Source of the DNA: Paraglaciecola hydrolytica
GTDB taxonomy: Bacteria > Pseudomonadota > Gammaproteobacteria > Enterobacterales > Alteromonadaceae
Assembly: GCF_001565895.1 (NCBI RefSeq)
Contig: NZ_LSNE01000003.1
Location: 190,101-254,100 of the forward strand
Direction: 5' to 3'
DNA: 64,000 nt
Made by a program: the position numbers and the translations under genes. Of this stretch, positions 44,548 through 53,118 are shown in pieces. Positions within the stretch are counted from its first letter, which is position 1, and every line of letters starts with the position of its first letter. The notes beneath the pieces were generated by a model. That model had not been told where the DNA came from. It searched no databases and was given only the letters and a program-made list of their open reading frames with translations.

Positions 44548-44755
44548 TATCTATCTACTCTTTGGTTTTAGTAGCGCGTGTTTTAGCTACCTGATGTCTG
44601 CACTATATAGCAAAAATGTCTGGCTGTTAGCCCCTAAACGTAAAAGCCATTTTTCCGCCACAATTGCTCAGCAGATTGCCACTTTGTCTCCCCGATGCCG
44701 CCACCAAATCCTTGTTTACTAGTTAGGAATCAACACCAACCCAAGGAATAACAAT

Positions 44756-45475
44756 ATGAAAACAATCTTCACTCGCTCAACTACGGCCATCGCATTAACA
44801 GTATTACTTTCTGGTCAGGCTTTTGCTGCCGAACGTAATAAGCCAGACAACAACAATGCCATTGTTGGTTTAGGTTCTGGGGTATTAGTAGGTACAGCTA
44901 TCGCAGGACCAATTGGCGGCATGCTAGGTGGATTATTCGGCATTATGATTGCTGACGACGTTAATGACGAAATTGAGTTAACTATTAAAAAGACACAAAT
45001 CGACAAGCAACAACAACAACTTTTTGCTTTGCAACAACGTTTTGAAGAAGCCGATGCCCGCGCCACTATCCTAATGGCCACCATGGATCGCACTTTAGAG
45101 CAAAAACTGCCAGAACTTGAAAGCAGCATTCAGTTTAAAACCGCCTCGGCTCAACTTGAGCAGCACTACAAAACCGAACTGGATTTACTCGCTACAACCT
45201 TACGCAATAATCCAAAACTCTCTGTCAGTTTATCTGGTTATGCCGACCAACGGGGTGATTCTGATTACAACCAAAACTTGTCTGAATTACGTGCTTTGGC
45301 GGTTAAAAACTACTTGTTAGAACAAGGGGTATTAGACACACAAATGTTAACGCAATCCTTTGGTGAGTCGAACTTAGTAAGTAGCGGCAGTCACAGTGAA
45401 GATAACTTTTTTGACCGTCGTGTCAGCTTGAAAGTATCGGATAAGGTTGATGCCATGACAGCCGCCAATCAATAA
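44756..45475 (+). CDS. pdsO: OmpA-family protein of the dedicated sortase system (PdsO)
   Basis: A 239-residue exported protein with the signal MKTIFTRSTTAIALTVLLSG ending at AFA. A glycine-rich hydrophobic stretch follows (GLGSGVLVGTAIAGPIGGML, about 35-65, glycine-zipper-like), then a coiled-coil-prone linker (about 75-115) and a C-terminal OmpA peptidoglycan-binding domain (about 120-230; ELESSIQFKTASAQL, SLSGYADQRGDSDYNQNLSE). It probably anchors or guides the sortase product at the wall or outer membrane. It heads the rightward operon, 28 nt before the target gene, with AAGGA before its ATG. Confidence 0.88.
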   Translation: MKTIFTRSTTAIALTVLLSGQAFAAERNKPDNNNAIVGLGSGVLVGTAIAGPIGGMLGGLFGIMIADDVNDEIELTIKKTQIDKQQQQLFALQQRFEEADARATILMATMDRTLEQKLPELESSIQFKTASAQLEQHYKTELDLLATTLRNNPKLSVSLSGYADQRGDSDYNQNLSELRALAVKNYLLEQGVLDTQMLTQSFGESNLVSSGSHSEDNFFDRRVSLKVSDKVDAMTAANQ

Positions 45476-45503
45476 ATATTGCCAGTAGAGAAGGAGCGAT
45501 ATT

Positions 45504-47666
45504 ATGGGGCCAGCCATTAAACTTGTCAGTGCACTGTTAGTGGTACTGGCATTGGGAGCGCTGCAAATTGCAGCGCCTTCTTTTAACTCAGCACCACAAG
45601 CGGCGCTACCAACAAATCAAATCAGCCACAGCAAAGATGTGATTGAGTTACCCGCTAATACCGGCAGTTGGCAGGTCGCTAATTATCAAGAAGCGGAGCG
45701 TGGTAGTTTATTTTTTGTAACTGATGATCCTGAGTCACAAGGTGTTTATAACTTGAGCCCCAGTTTAAAAACCGCTGTCAAAATTAATGTCACAGGAGTG
45801 GTGGCTCGCACCCAACTGAGTCAAACCTTCAAAAATGACAGTGATGAATGGCTCAATGCTCTGTATGTATTCCCTTTACCCGAAAATGCTGCAGTTGATC
45901 ATCTACAGATGCACATCGGTGAGCGTATTATCGAAGGGCAAATCAAAGAAAAACAGCAAGCTAAACAAATCTACGAACAAGCCAAACAAGAGGGTAAAAA
46001 AGCCAGTTTAATCGTACAACAACGACCTAACTTATTTACTAACTCCATCGCCAATATTGGCCCTGGGGAAAGCATCGTCATCACCATCGAATATCAGCAA
46101 ACCTTAGCTTATGACCAAGGGACTTATCAACTGCGTTTTCCTATGACTATTACGCCACGGTATTATCCGCCGGCCTCAACTGACAATGCCAATACTGAAA
46201 ACATCACTGAGGCACAAGCAGCCTATGCCGCACCTAGTGCTATTACCGAAGACATTAACATTGAGGTTACTTTGCAAACCGGATTTGCTCTGCGCAAAAT
46301 ACATAGCGAATCTCATGGTATTCAAAGCCAAGAGTCGGCTGTTGGCAACTATGTCGTGCAACTCGCCAAACAAACTATAGCCAATCAAGACTTTGTACTT
46401 AGTTGGCAACCAGAGTTAGGCGACACGGCCAAAGTGGCCCATTTTCAACAAAACGTTAATGGTCAGCAATATGGTTTGTTGATGATTTATCCACCCGATA
46501 TCTCGACCCCAAAAACCCAAGAACTGGATCGTGAAGTTATTTTTGTCTTGGATACCTCGGGATCGATGGCGGGTGAATCCCTCAATCAAGCTAAACGAGC
46601 TTTGTTATTAGCCTTAAGCGAGCTCAAAGCCAAAGATCGTTTTAACGTTATTGAGTTTAACTCTTATGCACAAAACCTGTGGCAGAACTCAAAGCCAGCT
46701 ACTTTAGCCGCCATTACTGAAGCCAGAAATTTTATTGTAAACCTCAGCGCCAATGGTGGCACCGAAATGGCCAGTGCATTAACCCTTGCCCTTGATCAAC
46801 AAGGTAAACAAAGCACAGCTGGCATTCGCCAAGTGGTATTTATCACCGATGGCAGTGTAGGTAACGAAGAATCATTGATGACCCTGATTAGCGACAAATT
46901 GCACAGCTCACGTTTATTTACTGTGGGCATTGGCAGCGCACCCAACAGCTATTTTATGACAGAAGCCGCATTAATGGGCAAAGGCACTTACACCTACATT
47001 GGCGCCATTGAACAAGTACAAAGCAAGATGCAGGCTTTGTTAAGTAAATTAGCCAATCCTGCTTTAACTGACATTCAGTTGCTGATCAATAACGAAGTGG
47101 CCAGCTTACAAACCGACATCGAATTTTATCCACGTATGATTTCCGATCTTTATCTCGGTGAACCACTGGTATTGAGTTATCGCCAGTCCACTCCCGACAT
47201 CGAACACACAAACTTAAGTATACAGGGCCGCTATCAACAACAGGCTTGGACTATGCCCATCACAATCAATCAGTCTGAGCGCCAATCTGGTTTAAATGTA
47301 TTGTGGGCGCGAGAGAAAATCGCTCAGCTAAGCCGCGACCAACGCAAAGCGACGATGGATAATCTTGAGTCAACTCAGGCTGAATACTTTAAACAACAAA
47401 TCACTCAGACCGCTCTTGAGCACCATCTGGTGAGCCAATATACCAGCTTAGTGGCGGTGGATATCACACCTAGCAAGCCAGTGGATTCACCTGTTTATCA
47501 ACAACAAGTTAGCAACCGCCTCCCTCGTGGCAGCCATAACCCGCTGGCTCATTTGCCACAAACCGCGACGGCAGCAGAGCTTCAGATCCTCATTGGCTGT
47601 TTATTTATAGGAGTGGCGATATGCATGCTTGGCATCTCTCGCAAAAGAAAACGCGATTTAGTTTAA
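45504..47666 (+). CDS. VIT/vWA sortase substrate of the dedicated sortase system
   Basis: A 720-residue exported protein. An N-terminal signal/membrane helix (6-27) is followed by a VIT (inter-alpha-trypsin-inhibitor-like) domain (about 70-210; LYVFPLPENAAVDHLQMHIG and IIEGQIKEKQQAKQIYEQAK). A vWA domain (about 343-510) has an intact MIDAS DTSGS at 350-354. The C-terminus is an LPXTG-like signal: LPQTA at 684-688, a hydrophobic helix (about 692-711) and a basic tail RKRKRDLV. It is the presumed single dedicated substrate of the sortase encoded immediately downstream, whose gene overlaps its 3' end by 46 nt. Its function, probably metal-dependent adhesion or protein binding at the surface, is inferred. 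Confidence 0.9.
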   Translation: MGPAIKLVSALLVVLALGALQIAAPSFNSAPQAALPTNQISHSKDVIELPANTGSWQVANYQEAERGSLFFVTDDPESQGVYNLSPSLKTAVKINVTGVVARTQLSQTFKNDSDEWLNALYVFPLPENAAVDHLQMHIGERIIEGQIKEKQQAKQIYEQAKQEGKKASLIVQQRPNLFTNSIANIGPGESIVITIEYQQTLAYDQGTYQLRFPMTITPRYYPPASTDNANTENITEAQAAYAAPSAITEDINIEVTLQTGFALRKIHSESHGIQSQESAVGNYVVQLAKQTIANQDFVLSWQPELGDTAKVAHFQQNVNGQQYGLLMIYPPDISTPKTQELDREVIFVLDTSGSMAGESLNQAKRALLLALSELKAKDRFNVIEFNSYAQNLWQNSKPATLAAITEARNFIVNLSANGGTEMASALTLALDQQGKQSTAGIRQVVFITDGSVGNEESLMTLISDKLHSSRLFTVGIGSAPNSYFMTEAALMGKGTYTYIGAIEQVQSKMQALLSKLANPALTDIQLLINNEVASLQTDIEFYPRMISDLYLGEPLVLSYRQSTPDIEHTNLSIQGRYQQQAWTMPITINQSERQSGLNVLWAREKIAQLSRDQRKATMDNLESTQAEYFKQQITQTALEHHLVSQYTSLVAVDITPSKPVDSPVYQQQVSNRLPRGSHNPLAHLPQTATAAELQILIGCLFIGVAICMLGISRKRKRDLV

Positions 47667-48241
47667 TAAGTTGGAGCTGGCGTTATAAGTGGATAACACT
47701 GTTGTTTGCCGCTGGCTGCTATCTGTTTGGCGGCGGCCTTTACATTTTTGCCAAAGCCAATGTGGCCCAATATTTAATTGCCAAGGCGTGGCAACTCAGT
47801 TTACAAGACCAACAGCAACATCGCCCTTGGCCATGGGCTGATACTCACCCTGTGGCTGAGTTAAAAATTAACGATGTAAGCTGGTACGTACTGGCTGATG
47901 CCAACGGTCGTAATTTGGCGTTTGCACCGACCCATTTAAGTGCCACAGCCTTGCCTGGCGATCACGGTAACAGTGTGATTGTGGGCCACAGAGATACGCA
48001 GTTTAATAGCCTTAAACACATACAAGTAGAGGATATTATTGAGGTGACTAATTTACGCGGATCATCACGATATAGAGTGACGTCCCTCAGAATTGCTCAA
48101 GCTGCGCAGCTAAGATACTGGCAAACAGAGGTTGAGGATACATTTGACCAAGCCAGCTTGACCATTATCACTTGTTATCCCTTTGATAGCATTTTACCCA
48201 ACCCGACTTATCGTTTTATCGTTAGTGCAGAAGGAGTTTGA
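47621..48241 (+). CDS. Class GN sortase
   Basis: A 206-residue transpeptidase. A membrane anchor lies at about 24-45. The catalytic core has H123 in VGHRDTQF, C185 in TIITCYP and R198 in PTYRF. It is the Gram-negative class of sortase whose one target is encoded next to it. AGGAG lies seven bases before the ATG, inside the target gene, so translation is coupled to the target and the two start in different frames. It should cleave the LPQTA motif of the target and transfer the protein to an amine acceptor not identified here. Confidence 0.92.
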   Translation: MHAWHLSQKKTRFSLISWSWRYKWITLLFAAGCYLFGGGLYIFAKANVAQYLIAKAWQLSLQDQQQHRPWPWADTHPVAELKINDVSWYVLADANGRNLAFAPTHLSATALPGDHGNSVIVGHRDTQFNSLKHIQVEDIIEVTNLRGSSRYRVTSLRIAQAAQLRYWQTEVEDTFDQASLTIITCYPFDSILPNPTYRFIVSAEGV

Positions 48242-48504
48242 TGTAGATTACCTATTATAAAAGATGTCACGTCTTACCTGTGCTGTTACTAATAATAGAC
48301 AGAAAGAGGCTAAAAATGATAAAAAATAGTTAGAATATCGGATATTATCTATATATATCAAAAAGTTGAAAGTAATGGAACGATTCTGGCAAGTGGGTCA
48401 TGAACCGTCGACCTATACGGCCTTACAACTAGGCTCCCATTAATGGTATTAGCTGTTAAAGTATAGGTTTATTGACATTCGTTAACATTCTCAGAGGAAC
48501 CATT

Positions 48505-48873
48505 ATGTCATTCTCAAAAACAAAATTAAGTGGACTAATTATTTTATCCTTAGTCGCCATCAGTGCCTGTACCGACGCTCAAAAAGATTCTGTTGCAGAC
48601 ACTAAACAAGAGGCCCTAGTTGAACTCGAAAAAGCCAAAGATAAAAGTGTAGAGCTAGCTAACGATGCCAAAGAATCAGCGGGTGATATGTATGATGATG
48701 CAAAAGATAGCGCATCGGAAACCTATGAAACAGCTAAAGAAAAAACCTCGGACATGCTCGATGCAAGTGAAGAAAAAGCCGCTGAATTAAAAGCATCTAC
48801 AGCCGTTAAGCTTAAAGAAGCCTGTATCGCCACCAAGAAAAAACTGGGCAAAGATCCTAAAGATTGTGAATAG
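48505..48873 (+). CDS. Small repeat-rich lipoprotein (LEA/apolipoprotein-like helices)
   Basis: A 122-residue exported lipoprotein: signal helix then lipobox AISAC (near residue 22). The mature part is highly charged and helical, with short repeats of the type DDAKDSA / YETAKEKTSD and many AK, DA and E pairs, like LEA or apolipoprotein amphipathic helices. The C-terminus carries two Cys (EACIATKKKL and KDCE), able to form a disulfide. ATG 48505 has AGAGGAA upstream; the longer frame to 48472 lacks such a site. I do not recognise the family. A role at the outer membrane or in stress tolerance is conjecture. A strong terminator follows. Confidence 0.75.
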   Translation: MSFSKTKLSGLIILSLVAISACTDAQKDSVADTKQEALVELEKAKDKSVELANDAKESAGDMYDDAKDSASETYETAKEKTSDMLDASEEKAAELKASTAVKLKEACIATKKKLGKDPKDCE

Positions 48874-48933
48874 TTTTTAGAGCGTAGTCCAACAAGGACT
48901 GTCTCAAATAGGCAACAGGTAATTATTACCCTT

Positions 48934-48962
48934 AAAGGACGTTTTTAACGTCCTTTTGTTTG
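48934..48962 (+). terminator. Intrinsic terminator after the small lipoprotein gene
   Basis: AAAGGACGTT pairs with AACGTCCTTT around a three-T loop, followed by TGTTTG. It lies 61 nt after the stop codon and about 75 nt before the SulP gene. Confidence 0.85.
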
Positions 48963-49037
48963 TCAGGTTTATATGCTGTATTTACCGGCACAATAACCCT
49001 ATTATTAGCCTAGTCGTTGAGTTTTTAGGAAAATATT

Positions 49038-50765
49038 GTGCTGTCACGTTTATGTGATTTTATGCCGGGTTTAGTGACCTTGCTTAATTATGAACGTAAA
49101 TGGTTTTCTGATGATGTTAAAGCTGCATTATCCGTTGCAACCGTCGCCCTACCCGTCGCTATTGCGTATGCCCAACTTACTGGCGTTAATGCTGCTGTAG
49201 GCTTGTATTCCTGTATTTTACCCATGCTGATTTACGCCTTATTTGGTACTTCAAGACAATTAATTGTTGGCCCTGATGCGGCGACCTGCGCGGTTATAGC
49301 TGCCGTAGTCACACCTTTAGCCGCAGGTGACAGTGTTAAACATTGGCAACTCGTGGTGACCATGACTGCCATGACGGGCTTTTGGTGCCTTATTGCCAGC
49401 CGCTTTAAACTAGGTGTGCTAGCTGATTTTTTGTCTAAACCGATATTAATGGGTTTGTTAAATGGTGTGGCGATCACCATTATTGTGGGCCAGTTTTCTA
49501 AAGTATTGGGTTTTAGTTTTGATGAAAAATATTTACTTGAACGCCTAGGCAACATACCGAGTTATCTAACACAAACCCACATTCCAACTCTCATGATGGC
49601 CTTATTGACCGTCGGCATCTATTTTACTATGAAACGCTTAAGGCCCACTTGGCCGCCAGCCATGTTCGCAATAACCATCGGCGCCATTTTAGTCTGGCTG
49701 TTTAACTTACAGCAGTTTGAAATACAGAGCATAGGCACTGTTACTGGCGGTTTACCCTTATTTCAAACCCCCATGCTCAATGTGGGTGTTATTCGTGAAT
49801 TAGTCATGCCGGCACTTAACTTAGCCATTATAAGTTTTGTCAGTATGATGTTAACTGCGCGCAGTTTTGCCGCCAAAAATGGTTACGATATTGATGCAGA
49901 TAAAGAATTTAGAGCCTTAGGCATGGCAAATTTTGCTTCTGCCTTGTCTCAAGGTTTTGCGGTCAGTGGCGCCGATTCTCGTACTGCCGTCAATGATGCC
50001 AATGGTGGTAAAACCCAACTTGTATCAATTATAGCGGCAGCAATAATAGCCATCATTGCGCTCTTTTTAACCGGCCCATTAGAGTTTATCCCCAGTGCTG
50101 CATTAGGAGTCGTACTGATCATTGCGTCTATCCATCTATTAGACTTAAAAGCGATTTGGCAGCTAAGACGTCAAGACAGGCAGGCGTTTTATTTAGCCTT
50201 AGTCACACTATTTGCTGTGCTGTTTATTGGCGTTATTCCAGGCATTACTCTTGCCGTTTTGTTAGGTTTATTTCAATTCATTCGTACCGTCATGCGCCCA
50301 AGCGATCAAATACTTGGGGTAGATAAAAACGGTGTGGTGAGAAGTCTTGATGCCAGTGATAAGGCAAAAGCGGTAGATGGAATTTTTATCTATCGTTTTA
50401 ATTCCCCCTTAACCTATTTTAACTCGGGTTATTTTAAACGGCGTTTATTAGAGCAATATGCCAGACAAAAAGACGACATCGAAGTGGTTATTATTGATGC
50501 AGTCCCCTGCTTTACCCATTTAGATTTAAGTGTGATGGCGATGCTAGAAGACTTAGACAAGATATTTAGGAAACGAGCGGTACGCTTTGAATTGGCAGGC
50601 AGAAAGCGCCAGCTACGTGCATGGTTTAAACAAGTAGGAATGACATCAGGCAGCGATGGAATTTATATACACTCCGACTTGTACATTGCATTGGAGATAA
50701 ACAAAAACAAACAAAATACCGATAAGGCGCTACAGCAGGATGCTCAGGTCAAAGAGCTTAGCTAA
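49038..50765 (+). CDS. SulP-family anion transporter with STAS domain
   Basis: A 575-residue protein with about 12-14 membrane helices and a C-terminal STAS domain (about 445-550; VVIIDAVPCFTHLDLSVMAMLEDL). Membrane motifs include VALPVAIAYAQLTGVNAAVGLYS, VGPDAATCAVIA and GFAVSGADSRTAVNDANGGKTQL, all typical of SulP. The family carries sulfate, bicarbonate or dicarboxylates; the substrate is not evident, and bicarbonate or sulfate uptake is possible. The start is GTG 49038, seven bases after AGGA. It converges on the MarR gene with 7 nt between. Confidence 0.9.
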   Translation: MLSRLCDFMPGLVTLLNYERKWFSDDVKAALSVATVALPVAIAYAQLTGVNAAVGLYSCILPMLIYALFGTSRQLIVGPDAATCAVIAAVVTPLAAGDSVKHWQLVVTMTAMTGFWCLIASRFKLGVLADFLSKPILMGLLNGVAITIIVGQFSKVLGFSFDEKYLLERLGNIPSYLTQTHIPTLMMALLTVGIYFTMKRLRPTWPPAMFAITIGAILVWLFNLQQFEIQSIGTVTGGLPLFQTPMLNVGVIRELVMPALNLAIISFVSMMLTARSFAAKNGYDIDADKEFRALGMANFASALSQGFAVSGADSRTAVNDANGGKTQLVSIIAAAIIAIIALFLTGPLEFIPSAALGVVLIIASIHLLDLKAIWQLRRQDRQAFYLALVTLFAVLFIGVIPGITLAVLLGLFQFIRTVMRPSDQILGVDKNGVVRSLDASDKAKAVDGIFIYRFNSPLTYFNSGYFKRRLLEQYARQKDDIEVVIIDAVPCFTHLDLSVMAMLEDLDKIFRKRAVRFELAGRKRQLRAWFKQVGMTSGSDGIYIHSDLYIALEINKNKQNTDKALQQDAQVKELS

Positions 50766-50772
50766 ATATTGC

Positions 50773-51255
50773 TTATTTATGTGCTAGGTCTTGCAAACTG
50801 TTGAGCTCCAATACTGGCGATGCATCAATATCCTGGGCATCCATCATTAAGGCAATACGTTGCATAGTTGCGACCAACTGGGTTTGCTCCCATTCAGCCA
50901 AAGTTTCAAAACGTTGAATAAAGTGCTCTTGTAAAGGAGTGGGCGCCCCCTTTATCGCATCCATGCCAGCTTGAGTGACATGTAAACCCACTTTGCGTTT
51001 ATCGATGGTTGAACGTTGCCTGATCACCAAACCACGGGGTTCTAATCTATCTAATATACTAGTGACGGTTGCAGAACTTAAATTGATGCTGGAGGCAATG
51101 TCTTTGACCATCACATCACCTTGCGCCGCGATATTTTGCAATACCAGCAATTGAGGACTAGTTAAGCCACTGTCTTTATTCAATTTGCGCGAATAAATAT
51201 CAATAGCTCGTATCACTTTTCGCAACGAAATAAGCAACTCTTCATACTTTTTCAT
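50773..51255 (-). CDS. MarR-family transcriptional regulator
   Basis: A protein of about 160 residues with the MarR winged helix-turn-helix (about 30-110): LTSPQLLVLQNIAAQGDVMVKDIA, INLSSATVTSILDRLEPRGLVIRQR and the wing STIDKRKVGLHVT. I start it at ATG 51255, which gives the typical MKKYEELLISLRKVIRAID helix; the longer frame to 51318 has no clear site. It faces the putP-proB operon and may bind the palindrome TTAGAATTCTAA at 51463-51474. The ligand is unknown. Confidence 0.88.
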   Translation of the reverse strand: MKKYEELLISLRKVIRAIDIYSRKLNKDSGLTSPQLLVLQNIAAQGDVMVKDIASSINLSSATVTSILDRLEPRGLVIRQRSTIDKRKVGLHVTQAGMDAIKGAPTPLQEHFIQRFETLAEWEQTQLVATMQRIALMMDAQDIDASPVLELNSLQDLAHK

Positions 51256-51462
51256 AACAAACTCTGTATTCAGTTTATTCGGGAGCACTTTAGGGACTGT
51301 TACAATTATTTGCAACACCGCCCACTAAAATACATTCAATACAAATCATTAATAACTAAAACCAACTCAATAACTCTGCATAAAACTCACGAATCGCCAC
51401 ATAAAACCTTGTTTTTACTAACAACAATTTTGTTTAACGATCAAAGTCAAAGATTAAAATGG

Positions 51463-51501
51463 TTAGAATTCTAAACAAATTAGCTCAATTTAGTATATAA
51501 T
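51463..51501 (+). promoter_or_regulatory. Candidate MarR operator and putP promoter
   Basis: TTAGAATTCTAA (51463-51474) is a perfect 12-bp palindrome lying just before a good -10 sequence TATAAT at 51496-51501. The matching -35 is poor. MarR proteins bind such palindromes, often near the -35. The promoter would transcribe putP-proB, whose start is about 120 bp downstream. Confidence 0.55.
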
Positions 51502-51621
51502 GCTCGGCAACTATGCACAGTTAAACGCATTTTTCGCAGTACAAAACACACTCAACTTACATGAATCGGTCAACAACGATGGCTTATTGATGATGTGTGT
51601 TCAACGATAAAAGGTAGTTAT

Positions 51622-53118
51622 ATGGACAACATGAGTTACGTCACCCTGGCTTTGTATTTTATTGCCATGTTGGGGATTGGCTTATTCGCTTATAAAAACT
51701 CGACAAGTGATATGTCTGGTTATCTGCTTGGGGGCCGTAAAGTTAGCCCGCAGGTTACCGCACTGTCTGCAGGCGCATCTGATATGAGTGGTTGGATGTT
51801 AATGGGTTTACCAGGCGCCATGTTTGTTATGGGCTATGAAACTATTTTTATCGCTATTGGTTTAACCCTAGGTGCTCTTATAAACTATATCGTGGTAGCA
51901 CCTAAGTTAAGGGTATTCACTGAAGTTGCTAACGATGCTCTAACCATTCCCGAGTTTTTTGCCAATCGATTTTGTAAGCCTAAAGGTAGTATCAGAGTTA
52001 TCTCAGCAGTTATTATCGTGTTATTTTTCACCCTTTACACTTCCGCGGGATTAGTTGCTGGCGGTAAGCTATTTGAGTCGGCTTTTGGCTTGAGTTACCA
52101 CTTAGGTTTGATTGTGACTCTAGCTGTCGTCGTATCTTATACCTTGTTGGGTGGTTTTTTAGCGGTCAGCATGACGGACTTTGTACAGGGCTGTATTATG
52201 TTTTTGGCGCTGATTTTAGTACCTGTTGTTGCCTACATGCAATTTGACGGTATTAACGATTTAAATAACTTTGCTCAACAATCAATTCCGTCGTTTTCAG
52301 CGTCGATGAGCGATGTCAGCTTTTGGGCCTTGTTATCGAGTTTGGCCTGGGGTTTAGGCTATTTTGGCCAACCCCATATTATTGTGCGTTTTATGGCAAT
52401 ACGTTCTGTTAAGGACATTAATGTCGCTCGTACTATCGGCATGAGTTGGATGTTGGTCACTATTGTCGGGGCCTTGGCGACCGGTTTAGTGGGCGTAGCC
52501 TATGCCAATAAGTTTGGTTTAGTGGTTGAAGATCCTGAAACTATCTTTATTATTTTTTCCAACCTGTTGTTTCATCCTTTAATCAGTGGATTTTTAATGG
52601 CTGCCATTTTGGCTGCCATTATGAGTACTATCTCTTCACAACTTTTAGTTTCTGCCAGTTCACTGACCGAAGATATTTATCGCCTTAAAGCCGGTAAACA
52701 AGCCAGTGAAAAAGAATCAGTACGGATTGGCCGCTTTGGCGTAGCCGGTGTGGCTATCATGGCTATGTTATTAGCACTTGATAGTTCAAATAGTATTTTG
52801 TCTTTAGTCAGTAACGCCTGGGCTGGCTTTGGCGCGGCTTTTGGCCCCTTAGTATTGATCAGCCTCTATCATAAAAACTTAACTCACAAGGCAGCTGTAG
52901 CAGGCATCATAACTGGGGCTGTGACGGTGTTGTTTTGGATTTACGCACCTATACTCAGTGATGGGCGTGCTTTAAGTAGTGTTGTATACGAAATTGTCCC
53001 AGGCTTTATCTTAAGCAGTGCGGTTATTTGGATAGTGAGTCGTATAAGCACTGCACCAAACGAAAACACTATCACTCTATTTAATAAAACGAATCAAATT
53101 TTAACGGAGCAGAAGTAA
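51622..53118 (+). CDS. putP: Sodium/proline symporter PutP
   Basis: A symporter of about 498 residues from the sodium:solute family. It resembles E. coli PutP: GYLLGGRKVSPQVTALSAGASDMSGWMLMGLPGA near the start, SAGLVAGGKLFESAFGLSYHLGL, GFLAVSMTDFVQGCIM, and the long stretch SSLAWGLGYFGQPHIIVRFMAIRS. There are about 13 membrane helices. It imports proline with Na+. ATG 51622 has AAAGG upstream; an in-frame ATG at 51595 is an alternative. The TAA overlaps the ATG of proB as TAATG, tying import directly to glutamate 5-kinase synthesis. Confidence 0.93.
   Translation: MDNMSYVTLALYFIAMLGIGLFAYKNSTSDMSGYLLGGRKVSPQVTALSAGASDMSGWMLMGLPGAMFVMGYETIFIAIGLTLGALINYIVVAPKLRVFTEVANDALTIPEFFANRFCKPKGSIRVISAVIIVLFFTLYTSAGLVAGGKLFESAFGLSYHLGLIVTLAVVVSYTLLGGFLAVSMTDFVQGCIMFLALILVPVVAYMQFDGINDLNNFAQQSIPSFSASMSDVSFWALLSSLAWGLGYFGQPHIIVRFMAIRSVKDINVARTIGMSWMLVTIVGALATGLVGVAYANKFGLVVEDPETIFIIFSNLLFHPLISGFLMAAILAAIMSTISSQLLVSASSLTEDIYRLKAGKQASEKESVRIGRFGVAGVAIMAMLLALDSSNSILSLVSNAWAGFGAAFGPLVLISLYHKNLTHKAAVAGIITGAVTVLFWIYAPILSDGRALSSVVYEIVPGFILSSAVIWIVSRISTAPNENTITLFNKTNQILTEQK

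Noticed and set aside
48375-48443. 22-codon open frame between sortase and lipoprotein
   Set aside because: It has an ATG and a stop but no strong ribosome-binding site, no attenuator structure and no similarity that I recognise; a leader-peptide role could not be supported.
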